Source: Serinicoccus chungangensis (GTDB taxonomy: Bacteria > Actinomycetota > Actinomycetes > Actinomycetales > Dermatophilaceae). Taken from it: 64,000 nt of DNA. Location: the NCBI RefSeq assembly GCF_001483745.1, contig NZ_LQBL01000030.1, positions 65,481 to 129,480 on the forward strand, written 5' to 3'. The notes under the pieces are model-generated. The model was not told where the DNA came from, did no database searches, and saw nothing but the letters and a program-made list of their open reading frames with translations. Shown here one piece after another: positions 56,397-64,000 of this stretch (positions are counted from its first letter, which is position 1; each line of letters opens with the position of its first letter). The position numbers and the translations under genes were made by a program.

Positions 56397-56774
56397 GTGC
56401 CCGTCCGCCTCGTTCCCGTCGTCGGCACCGCCCTCGGGCTCGTCCTCGCCGTGGTGCTCGTCATCGGTGCGGCGATCGGCAGCCCGGTGCTCGCGGCGGT
56501 CGCCGGAGGCCTGCTGGGCACGGCCGTCCTCGCGGTCCAGCTGGACTCCTGGCGCCGCGTCCGGAGCCTGCGCACCTACCTGCGCGACGAGATCCGGGCC
56601 AGCCGGGCGCCCGCGCAGCCCGCGGCGGCCGTGGCGGGGCCCTCGGAGGCCGACCTGCTCGGAGCCGTGCAGCTGCTGCAGGCGCAGTACACCGGGCGCC
56701 TGGACCGGATGCAGGCGGCGCTCGACGACGCGCTGGCCCGGACGGGCTCGCAGGCCGACCACGACCCGCGGTGA
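56397..56774 (+). CDS. small two-helix membrane protein with coiled-coil tail
   Basis: A 125-residue protein with two adjacent hydrophobic segments (about 6-26, VVGTALGLVLAVVLVIGAAI, and 29-48, VLAAVAGGLLGTAVLAVQL) followed by a basic and then helical C-terminal tail (LLGAVQLLQAQYTGRLDRMQ) likely to form a coiled coil in the cytoplasm. The GTG at 56397 is selected by AGGAAGG 8 nt upstream. It overlaps the next glycosyltransferase by 4 bp and may anchor it at the membrane; that role is inferred from coupling only. No family recognised. Confidence 0.75.
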   Translation: MPVRLVPVVGTALGLVLAVVLVIGAAIGSPVLAAVAGGLLGTAVLAVQLDSWRRVRSLRTYLRDEIRASRAPAQPAAAVAGPSEADLLGAVQLLQAQYTGRLDRMQAALDDALARTGSQADHDPR

Positions 56775-59686
56775 GCACGACCCGCGGCGCCACCACCCGG
56801 GGGGTGGCGGCCGACCACGCGCGCATCGCCGGCCGACGCTCCCGGGCGCTCGTCGCGACGGCGTTGCGCACCCGCTCCGTCCACAGCCGGGAGGTCCTGG
56901 CCGAGGCGGCCTGGCCCGGCCACCTGCCCGCCGACCTGGCCGCGTGGGGGCAGCGCGGCCCACGGGCCGGGGTCCCCGACGGCGCCGACCCGCTCGGCCT
57001 GGCCGACCACGCCCGCGTCCTCGCCGTCCAGACCGGGGACCCGCAGGACGTCGCCGTCGCCCGGGGCCTGCTCGAGCAGCTCCTCGCCTCCGCGCACGGT
57101 GCGGCCCTGCGGCGCGAGCACGTCGAGATGCTGGCCCAGCTGCGGGTCCTCGGCGGCGACCCCGGTGGTGCGGTCGACCTGGCCGCCGACCGACGGGTCC
57201 GGCCCGGCGTGGCCGCGTCGGTGCGGGCCGACGCCCTGCACCCCCGGCTCGACCCCGGTGCCGCAGGTCAGGGCGAGCGGTGGGCCGCGGCCTTCTCCGC
57301 CGCGCTCGGCAGCGGCCGGCTGGCGCCCTTCCTGGCGCCGCGTGAGGGTCGCGCACCGGACCTCGACGCGCTCGGCACCCGGCCGGTCCGTCCGGCGAGC
57401 GGGAGCGGGCTGGTCACCGTGCTCATGAGCAGCTACCGCCCCGGCCCGGCCCTGCTCACCGCGGTCCGCTCGGTCCTCGCCCAGAGCTGGGCCGAGCTGG
57501 AGCTGCTCGTCGTGGACGACGCGTCCGCGGACGAGGAGACGGCCCGTCTGCTGGCCGAGGTCGAACGGCTCGACCCCCGCGTCCGGGTGGTCCGCAAGGC
57601 GGTCAACGGCGGCACCTACCGGGCCCGCAACACCGCCCTGCGCCTGGCCCGCGGCGACTACGTCGTCGTCGTCGACTCCGACGACTGGTGGCACCCGCAG
57701 ACCCTGGAGGTCTGCGTGGCGCCGCTCCTGGCCGAGCCCGGCCTGCTCGCGACCCGGGCGCAGGGCGTGCGGGTCACCCCCGACCTCGTCCTCACCCGGC
57801 CCGGCTACCTGCCCCGGTTCGCCTCCGCCGCGACCGTGCTCTTCCGGCGCCTGCCCGTGATGAACCGCATCGGCTTCTTCGACCCCACCCGCAAGGGCGC
57901 CGACACCGAGTTCACCCGCCGTCTGGAGGCCGCCTTCGGGCCGGTGGTCCGCGACGTCGAGGAGACCACGACCATCCTGCGCGGCGGGTCCGCGACGCTG
58001 TCCTCGGAGGAGTTCGCCAACGGCTACCGCCACCCGGCACGCCAGCTCTACAAGGCGCTCTACACGCCCTGGCACGACGCCGTCCGCGGCGGCGAGGACA
58101 CGGCATACCTCGACCCGGAGCTGCCGCGCCGCTTCCCGGAGCCGCTGCGCTGGGCGCGGCCCACCCACCCCCTGCTCGAGTCCCGGCCGGCCCGGCTGGA
58201 CCTCGTCGTCGCCGGGGACTGGCGCAAGTTCGGCGGCCCGCAGCGCTCCATGACGGAGGAGATCCGCGCGGCGCTCGAGGTCGGGCTGAGGGTCGGCGTC
58301 ATGCACCTGGAGGCGCTGCGGTTCATGTCCGCCCGGGACCAGCCGCTGGCCACCCCCTTCACCGACCTGGTGCGCTCCGGCGCGGTCACCTGGGTGCTGC
58401 CGGACGACGACGTCGACATCGACGTGCTGCTGGTCCGCTACCCGCCGATCCTGCAGTACCCCCCGGTGCTCGCCCGGGCCGCGCGCGTGCGCCAGCTCCT
58501 CGTCATGGCCAACCAGGGACCGCTGGAGCCCGACGGCAGCGACCAGCGGTACGTCGTCACCGACGTCACCCGGCGCGCCGGGGAGCTCTTCGGTGCACCG
58601 GTCACCTGGGTGCCGCAGAGCCCGACCATCCGCCGGGTCCTGCGCGAGGAGGACCCGGAGGTGGCGCTGACCCCCTGGGACAACCCCGGGCTCATCGACG
58701 CCGACGCCTGGGCGGTGCGGCCCACCGACCGGCCGCCCGGCGCGTCGGGGACGGTGGTGGTCGGACGGCACTCGCGGGACGACCGGATCAAGTTCCCCCC
58801 GACGTGGGAGGAGCTGCGGCGGGGGTATGCCTTCGGTCCCGGGCACGAGGTGCGCGTCCTGGGCGGGGAGCAGACCGTCGCCGCGCTGCGCGCGGCCGCC
58901 GCCGACCCGGGGGAGGAGCCGGACGGCTGGACGGTCCTTGCCGCCACCACCGAGGACGTCCGGCCCTTCCTCGCGGGTCTGGACTTCTACGTCTACCTCG
59001 ACAACCCGGACGCCCACGAGGCCTTCGGCCGGACCCTGCTCGAGGCGGCCGCCAGCGGTGTCCTCGTCATCGCCCACCCCAAGCACCGGCCCACCTTCGG
59101 CGACCTCCTCGACTACGCGGCACCGGGGGAGGCGCAGGCCCTCGTGGCGCGCTACACCGCGGACCCGGACGCCTACCGCGAGCGGGTGGAGCGCACCGCG
59201 GCCCTCGTGCGCGAGCGCTACGGCCACGCCGGCTTCGTGGACCGTCTGCGACCGCACCTGTCGGGAGCCCCGTCCCGGACCCAGGAGCCGGGTGCCCGGG
59301 AGGCGCCCGAGGTCTCCCCCGTCCGGGTGCCGCTGCGCAGCGCCGGCGACGGCACCCGCGCGGACGCGCTCGTCGTGGAGCACGAGGGGCTCACCGAGGC
59401 CGGCCTGCGGGGGTGGCTGAGCCGTGAGGTGCCCGACCCGCCCGGGCCGACGTGGACCCCCGGGCGGCTGCTCGCCGGTGCGCCCCCCGGTGTCCGCGGC
59501 GTGCGCCTGCAGCAGGGCGGTCTGACCCTGTCCGCCGAGCGGACCGGGGCGGACGTCCCGGACGGGGGCGGCGCGACGGCCCTCGCGCACCGGCTCTGGG
59601 GCGCGCCGCCGCCGGGCTGGGTGTGGCGGGCGAGCCCCAGGCATACCGAGGCCACGACGGCCCCGACCACCGAGGAGAGGTCATGA
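56771..59686 (+). CDS. dual-domain glycosyltransferase (GT2 + GT4-like)
   Basis: A 971-residue protein. After a helical N-terminus (about 1-210), a GT2 domain (about 215-440) has GLVTVLMSSYRPGPALLTAV, LELLVVDDASADEE, the metal motif VVDSDDWWHPQT and RKGADTEFTRRLE. A second GT-B-like domain (about 475-840) has DLVVAGDWRKFGGPQRSMTEE, LVRYPPILQYPPVL, GTVVVGRHSRDDRIKFPPTW and DNPDAHEAFGRTLLEAAASG, the donor glutamate motif. The final ~130 residues are a separate small domain. Two transfer steps by one polypeptide are likely. GTG start and 4-bp overlaps on both sides mark an operon with the neighbours. Confidence 0.85.
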   Translation: MSTTRGATTRGVAADHARIAGRRSRALVATALRTRSVHSREVLAEAAWPGHLPADLAAWGQRGPRAGVPDGADPLGLADHARVLAVQTGDPQDVAVARGLLEQLLASAHGAALRREHVEMLAQLRVLGGDPGGAVDLAADRRVRPGVAASVRADALHPRLDPGAAGQGERWAAAFSAALGSGRLAPFLAPREGRAPDLDALGTRPVRPASGSGLVTVLMSSYRPGPALLTAVRSVLAQSWAELELLVVDDASADEETARLLAEVERLDPRVRVVRKAVNGGTYRARNTALRLARGDYVVVVDSDDWWHPQTLEVCVAPLLAEPGLLATRAQGVRVTPDLVLTRPGYLPRFASAATVLFRRLPVMNRIGFFDPTRKGADTEFTRRLEAAFGPVVRDVEETTTILRGGSATLSSEEFANGYRHPARQLYKALYTPWHDAVRGGEDTAYLDPELPRRFPEPLRWARPTHPLLESRPARLDLVVAGDWRKFGGPQRSMTEEIRAALEVGLRVGVMHLEALRFMSARDQPLATPFTDLVRSGAVTWVLPDDDVDIDVLLVRYPPILQYPPVLARAARVRQLLVMANQGPLEPDGSDQRYVVTDVTRRAGELFGAPVTWVPQSPTIRRVLREEDPEVALTPWDNPGLIDADAWAVRPTDRPPGASGTVVVGRHSRDDRIKFPPTWEELRRGYAFGPGHEVRVLGGEQTVAALRAAAADPGEEPDGWTVLAATTEDVRPFLAGLDFYVYLDNPDAHEAFGRTLLEAAASGVLVIAHPKHRPTFGDLLDYAAPGEAQALVARYTADPDAYRERVERTAALVRERYGHAGFVDRLRPHLSGAPSRTQEPGAREAPEVSPVRVPLRSAGDGTRADALVVEHEGLTEAGLRGWLSREVPDPPGPTWTPGRLLAGAPPGVRGVRLQQGGLTLSAERTGADVPDGGGATALAHRLWGAPPPGWVWRASPRHTEATTAPTTEERS

Positions 59687-60804
59687 ACCTGCGACGCGAG
59701 GTCATCCGGCGCATCCCGCCCCTGGAGAAGCGGGACGCCGAGCTGCGTCGGCGCAACCAGCGCATCCGCGCGCTGGAGGCCGAGCGCACGGCGCTGGAGC
59801 AGGAGCTGGCGGCCGAGAGGGACTGGTCGGCGACCCTGGTCGACCCCGCCGAGCTCGCCCGGCGCTCCAGCTTCACCCAGCACCTCGTGACCCTGCGCCG
59901 GGTGACCGTCGCGCTGCGCGAGCTCGACCCTGAGCGACGCCACCCGTTGCGCCAGGTGCCGTTCAAGCTGCGCAACTACCGCCTCGCCGCCAGCCACGGC
60001 ATCCCCACCCCCCGCATCCTCGGGGTGTGGGAGGACCCGGCCGGCATCGACCTGGACGCCCTCCCCGACGAGGTGGTCGTCAAGTCCGACGGGGGCGCCG
60101 GCAGCCACGGGGTGCTGCCGCTGCGGCGGGTCGCCGGAGGGGGCTACGAGACCCTCGACGGGGTGCTCTCGCTCAGCGGCGACGAGGTGCGGGAGCACTT
60201 CATCTCCCGCACGGCGCAGCACCGGATCAGCGGGCCCTACTTCGCCGAGGAGGTGCTCCGGCAGCCCGGAGGAGGCCCGATCCCCGACGACGTGAAGATC
60301 AACGTCAGCTACGGGGAGGTGCAGCACGTCATGCTCCGTCGCGTCTCCCGGCACGGTCACCTGCGGTCCATGGGGTACCGCTACGTCGACGCGGACGGGG
60401 CGGAGCTGGGCGCGGTCATGATCGGGCGCGAGGACGACTCCTCGGTCCCGGTGCCGCCGGACCTGCCGGAGATGGTCGAGATGGCCCGGCACCTCTCCCT
60501 CGCGACCGGGCTGCCGTTCATCCGGGTGGACCTCTACGGCACCGAGCGGGGGGCCGTGCTCGGCGAGCTCACCCGGACCCCGGGTGGTCGGCAGCCGTTC
60601 CGCGCCGACCACGACGAACGGATGGGTCTCGGGTGGGAGGCGGCGGCCAGCCGCCTCGAGCTCGACCTCGTGGCCGGCCGTCCCCCGGGCATCCTGCACG
60701 GCGAGCACCCCGTGCCCGAGCTCTACCCCGAGGGGCACGTGTCCCGCTCGGCCGACCCCGGGGCGTGGGCGCCGCGGGTCGTGCCCTGCGCCCAGTGCAG
60801 GTGA
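59683..60804 (+). CDS. TupA-like ATP-grasp ligase
   Basis: A 373-residue protein with an N-terminal coiled coil (about 13-46, Arg/Glu-rich) and an ATP-grasp domain of the TupA group. Visible motifs are VVVKSDGGAGSHGVLPL (ATP-binding strand and Gly loop), SGPYFAEEVLRQ, DDVKINVSYGEVQHVM, FIRVDLYGTERG and LGELTRTPGG, the Mg-binding Glu region. TupA of alkaliphilic Bacillus is needed for teichuronopeptide, a glutamate-bearing wall polymer, which suggests amide linkage of an amino acid or peptide to the uronic-acid polymer here. ATG with GAGGAGAGG 2-3 nt away; it overlaps the preceding stop by 4 bp. Confidence 0.85.
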   Translation: MNLRREVIRRIPPLEKRDAELRRRNQRIRALEAERTALEQELAAERDWSATLVDPAELARRSSFTQHLVTLRRVTVALRELDPERRHPLRQVPFKLRNYRLAASHGIPTPRILGVWEDPAGIDLDALPDEVVVKSDGGAGSHGVLPLRRVAGGGYETLDGVLSLSGDEVREHFISRTAQHRISGPYFAEEVLRQPGGGPIPDDVKINVSYGEVQHVMLRRVSRHGHLRSMGYRYVDADGAELGAVMIGREDDSSVPVPPDLPEMVEMARHLSLATGLPFIRVDLYGTERGAVLGELTRTPGGRQPFRADHDERMGLGWEAAASRLELDLVAGRPPGILHGEHPVPELYPEGHVSRSADPGAWAPRVVPCAQCR

Positions 60805-60810
60805 GCCCGC

Positions 60811-62964
60811 TCAGCGCCCCGGCGCCGGGTCCTGCGGCAGCTCCCAGCTGATCTGCGCCGCCGGGGTCGTCGTCACCCCGAGCCGCGTCAGCTCGTGGTG
60901 GAGCACGGGGGTCAGCGAGCGCACGTAGGTCGCGGTCAGGTGGCTGCCCTGACGGTTGACGACGACGCCGCCCACGACGGGTGCGCACCCGTCGAGCCGC
61001 TCGGGCGCCGGGCAGACCCAGGGCAGCAGCTCCACCAGCGGGGCGTCGAGCCGCCCGGCCACCTCGGTGAGCAGGCGGGTCCCGGACGCCGGGGCGGCCG
61101 GGCTCCAGCACGGGGTGATGTCCTCGCGGTGCTGGTCCAGGCACTCGAAGCTGCTGACCCCCTCGGCCACCCCGCGCGGTTCGGGCAGCGGGGTGTCGGC
61201 AACCAGGACGACCCGGGCGCCCCGGTCGGTGGCCGGCTGCAGCAGGTCGACCATCGAGCCGGCGAGCTCTGCGGGGTAGCCCTGCCCCACCGACGTGAGG
61301 ACGAGGTCGGGGGCGTTCCCGGCCTCGCCCAGGTGCTGCGAGAGCATCCGGTTGTAGTCGTGGCACTCCGGCGAGCGACCCTGCGCGACGAAGCCGCACG
61401 CCGACTTGGTGTAGAAGCGCACCCGCCACCCCTCCTGCACCCCGATGGCGTGCAGCGCCGAGCTCCACTGCTCCATCTTGGAGTCGCCGACGACGGCGAC
61501 CTCGACGTCGCCGTCGGGGTCGCCGAAGGTGCAGTCCTGCGCGTCGGGCAGCTCGGTGCCGCTCGTGCTCACCTGGCAGCCCGCGCGGTAGGCCAGCGAG
61601 ATGTCCTCGTCGGCGACGGCCGGGTCCGGCACGAGCCGCTCGACCCCGCCGGTCACGGCCCCCGGGTCGTCGACCAGCTCCAGGTCCTGGGTGTCACGGC
61701 TCCCCGGTGCCACCAGGGCCAGCGCTCCCACGGACCCCTGGGTGGCGCCGGCGTCCGGCTCCTCCAGGGAGGGGGCGCTCGCCACGAGCGCGCCGGCCAG
61801 GGCGGCCGAGGTGGCCATCGCCGCGGCGCCGGCCAGGAGGGCGGGCCGGGGGGAGCGGGTGAGCGCGGGGGAGTAGCGCAGCGGGTTCTCGACGAGGTGC
61901 AGCGTGAGCCAGGACAGCAGGACCGCGAGGAGCGCCACGCCCACGCGGACCGCCAGCCCGGCCTCCGGCACCCGCTCGGCCAGCAGCTGCAGCAGCGGCC
62001 AGTGCCACAGGTAGAGGCCGTAGGAGAGCCCGCCGACGACGCGCAGCGGGGCCACCCCGAGCAGCCGCCCGACCGGTGAGCCGCCCGGGTGGAGGCCGGC
62101 CGCGATGACGGCCGCCGTCGCGAGGGTGGGCAGCGCGGCCGCGGCGCCCGGCCACGGGGTCGCCGCGTCGACCGTGACGAGGGTGAGGACGATCCCGGCC
62201 ACCCCGGCGGCGGCCAGCACCGTCCGGGCGGCCTGCGGCAGCCGCTCCAGCCGCGCGGTGAGGAGCACGAGCAGCGCACCCACCCCGAGCTGCCAGACCC
62301 GGGTGGTGGTGGCGAAGTAGGCCTCACCCGGCGAGGCCGCCGTCCGCAGGACCGACCACGAGAAGCTGGCGAGCACCACGACCGTCAGCGTCAGGGTCAG
62401 CAGCGGCAGGAGCCGCAGCCGGTGGCGCCGGACCAGCCACAGCACCGCGATGATGAGCAGCGGCCACACCACGTAGAACTGCTCCTCCACGGACAGCGAC
62501 CAGTAGTGCTGCACCAGCGAGGGGTTCTGGTCCTCGGCGAGGTAGTCGACCTCGCGCCACGCGAGGAGCCAGTTGACGACATACCCCGTCGCCGCGAGGA
62601 CCTCGGTGCCGAGGTCGGCGTGCCGGCCCCGGGGCAGCAGCAGCCATCCCGCGAGCGTCGTGACCACGAGCACCAGCGACGCCGCCGGCAGCAGCCGGCG
62701 CGCCCGGCGGGCGTAGAAGCGCGGCAGCGAGATGCGGCCGTCCCGCCGGGCCTCGCGCACCAGCTGGCTGGTGATGAGGTAGCCGGAGATGACGAAGAAG
62801 ACGTCGACACCCGCGAAACCACCCCCCGAGCCGGGCAGCCCGACGTGGTAGGCGAGGACCATGAGGACCGCGATCGCGCGCAGGCCCTCGATGTCCCCAC
62901 GCAGGCGGGTGGGACCCGGGGCGGGGGGCACGACCCCGGCCGGGGGCGCGGTGGCGGCGGTCAC
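60811..62964 (-). CDS. acyltransferase (acyl_transf_3) with SGNH-like domain
   Basis: A 717-residue OafA-type membrane protein. The acyltransferase domain (about 20-370) has RAIAVLMVLAYHVG with the R-x10-H motif, FAGVDVFFVISGYLI, HYWSLSVEEQFYVVWPL and LHLVENPLRYS at the last helix. The external domain resembles SGNH but has GDSKMEQW where GDSH is usual and RQGSHLTATYVRSL, with Gln at the place of the triad Asp seen in the homologue at 30970. The GTG at 62964 overlaps the upstream paralogue stop by 4 bp. Convergent with the ATP-grasp gene, 6 bp apart. Confidence 0.9.
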   Translation of the reverse strand: MTAATAPPAGVVPPAPGPTRLRGDIEGLRAIAVLMVLAYHVGLPGSGGGFAGVDVFFVISGYLITSQLVREARRDGRISLPRFYARRARRLLPAASLVLVVTTLAGWLLLPRGRHADLGTEVLAATGYVVNWLLAWREVDYLAEDQNPSLVQHYWSLSVEEQFYVVWPLLIIAVLWLVRRHRLRLLPLLTLTLTVVVLASFSWSVLRTAASPGEAYFATTTRVWQLGVGALLVLLTARLERLPQAARTVLAAAGVAGIVLTLVTVDAATPWPGAAAALPTLATAAVIAAGLHPGGSPVGRLLGVAPLRVVGGLSYGLYLWHWPLLQLLAERVPEAGLAVRVGVALLAVLLSWLTLHLVENPLRYSPALTRSPRPALLAGAAAMATSAALAGALVASAPSLEEPDAGATQGSVGALALVAPGSRDTQDLELVDDPGAVTGGVERLVPDPAVADEDISLAYRAGCQVSTSGTELPDAQDCTFGDPDGDVEVAVVGDSKMEQWSSALHAIGVQEGWRVRFYTKSACGFVAQGRSPECHDYNRMLSQHLGEAGNAPDLVLTSVGQGYPAELAGSMVDLLQPATDRGARVVLVADTPLPEPRGVAEGVSSFECLDQHREDITPCWSPAAPASGTRLLTEVAGRLDAPLVELLPWVCPAPERLDGCAPVVGGVVVNRQGSHLTATYVRSLTPVLHHELTRLGVTTTPAAQISWELPQDPAPGR

Positions 62965-64000
62965 GGGGTCCCTCCGGAGGGGCGGCGCGGCACGTCGTCC
63001 AGCGCGATGTCTCCCGGCGCCGCCTCGGTGAGACCCAGAGCGCTGAGCTCGCGGTAGAGGAAGGGGGTGAGGGAGCGGGCGTAGGTGTCGGTCAGATGGC
63101 TGCCCTGGCGGTAGACCAGCTGGCCGCCCAGGGCGGCCGGGCAGGTGCTGCCCTCCGGGCAGATCCACGGGTTGAGGTCGACGACGGGGGCGCCGGTGGC
63201 CTCGTGCACGGCCCGCAGGTGGGCACGGCCGAAGGTCCCCCGCGGAGGGCGCTCGCAGGCCAGCAGGTCCTCCGGGTGCTCGGCCGCGCACTCGTAGGCC
63301 TGGTGGTCCGGGTGGGCGTTGTCGTCGACGACGACCACGTCGATCCCGGCGTCGGTGAGGGCCCTGGCCCCCTCGACCATGCCCGCGCGCTCCGCCGCCT
63401 CGAAACCACCGGAGCCGAGGAGCACGAGGTGCGGCGGGTCGGCCAGGAGCTGCCGCACCACCTCCTGGCCGAAGGCGTCGCACTCCGGCTCGGTCGCCCC
63501 GGCGACGGTGGGCGAGCAGGCGCTCTTGAGGTAGAGCTCGAGGCGCCAGGACTCGGCCTGCGCGATCGCCTCCAGCGCGGAGGCGTACTGCCCGAGCTTG
63601 GAGTCGCCCCACAGGGCCACCCGCGTGCCCGACCCGGTGTCGCCGTAGACGCACGACGGGTCCGGCGCCGCCACCCCCTGCTGCAGCTGGCAGCCGTCGG
63701 CGTAGTAGCCGGGCACGTCCTGCCGGGCCAGGGCCGGGTCGGGCTGGACCGGGCCGACCCGGTCGTAGGCCCGCCGGGGCAGCCCCACCGGCTCCCAGAC
63801 GTCGGCCGAGGGGTCGGCCACGAGCGCGGCGGGACCCGGTGCCGTGGTGCTACCGAGGGTCGGTCGGGCGGCCCACGCGACGCCGGCGACCCCGGTCACC
63901 AGGGCCATGGCGGTGCCGGCGGCGAGCAGCGAGCGTGCCGGGCGCGCGCTGAGGCGGCGGCTGAAACGCACCGGGTCCTCGACGAGCAGGCGCAGCAGCC
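62961..64000 (-). CDS. acyltransferase-SGNH protein, 5' part beyond the window (partial)
   Basis: The reading frame is open to the window edge; upstream of the first in-frame GTG (63971) it reads LLRLLVEDPVRFSRRL, matching the last helix region LVENPLRYS of the acyltransferase domain in the neighbouring paralogue. The visible ~346 residues are therefore only the C-terminal part: a membrane helix (LLAAGTAMALVTGVAGVAWA), a linker, and an SGNH-like domain with ALWGDSKLGQYASAL, YLKSACSPTV and RQGSHLTDTYARSL. As in its neighbour, GDSK and QGSH replace GDSH and DxxH. Probably O-acylates the polymer of this locus or peptidoglycan. Confidence 0.88.
   Translation of the reverse strand, partial: LLRLLVEDPVRFSRRLSARPARSLLAAGTAMALVTGVAGVAWAARPTLGSTTAPGPAALVADPSADVWEPVGLPRRAYDRVGPVQPDPALARQDVPGYYADGCQLQQGVAAPDPSCVYGDTGSGTRVALWGDSKLGQYASALEAIAQAESWRLELYLKSACSPTVAGATEPECDAFGQEVVRQLLADPPHLVLLGSGGFEAAERAGMVEGARALTDAGIDVVVVDDNAHPDHQAYECAAEHPEDLLACERPPRGTFGRAHLRAVHEATGAPVVDLNPWICPEGSTCPAALGGQLVYRQGSHLTDTYARSLTPFLYRELSALGLTEAAPGDIALDDVPRRPSGGTP

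Noticed and set aside
56576-59644. 1022-residue open frame opposite the dual-domain glycosyltransferase
   Set aside because: No recognisable motif; the sense strand has intact GT2 and GT-B motifs and a ribosome-coupled start.
63971-63971. GTG at 63971 as the start of a 336-residue secreted protein
   Set aside because: The frame continues upstream with VEDPVRFSRR, matching the last transmembrane region of acyltransferase-SGNH paralogues, so the gene is cut by the window edge.

Overview
The window is the replication-origin region of a high-G+C actinobacterial chromosome. The base composition, the gene order and the protein families fit Micrococcales, probably the Intrasporangiaceae/Ornithinimicrobiaceae (Ornithinimicrobium, Serinicoccus or Janibacter-like). 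That placement is an inference from synteny and sequence flavour; there is no rRNA in the window to confirm it.

Left part (1-30.4 kb): the classical actinobacterial origin core. Leftward from dnaA come dnaN, gnd, recF, dciA, gyrB, gyrA and a DUF3566 membrane protein, all on the minus strand, then a convergent universal stress protein. Rightward come rpmH, rnpA, yidD, yidC, jag and rsmG. DnaA boxes lie in the dnaA-dnaN gap (putative oriC) and also just upstream of dnaA. Next is the minus-strand block NUDIX - DUF6049 - murJ/pseudokinase - sigM - anti-sigma-like - trxB - trxA - parA - parB, the same order as in mycobacteria except that no cwlM-type amidase lies between trxA and parA. parS-like palindromes lie inside the parA and parB coding sequences. 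The trxBA operon has a SigR/SigH-type promoter (GGAAC-N18-GTT).

Middle (28.9-38 kb): CCA-adding enzyme, a small Wzz-like membrane protein, a membrane acyltransferase with an SGNH domain, a GT87-like membrane mannosyltransferase, the class A penicillin-binding protein ponA, and inositol-1-phosphate synthase.

Right part (38-64 kb): a dense surface-polysaccharide locus of alternating, tightly overlapped operons. It encodes UDP-GlcNAc 2-epimerase (wecB), a UDP-HexNAc 6-dehydrogenase, a Wzm/Wzt (TagGH-type) ABC exporter, at least six glycosyltransferases (several with long extra N-terminal domains), an asparagine-synthetase-like protein made of two tandem modules (the second degenerate), a TupA-like ATP-grasp ligase, and two further acyltransferase-SGNH proteins; the last is cut by the window edge. 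Together these predict an ABC-exported wall polymer of teichuronic type containing N-acetylhexosaminuronic acid, probably amidated or peptide-decorated and acylated. The exact polymer is not known from sequence alone. This locus is the most likely place for undescribed biology.
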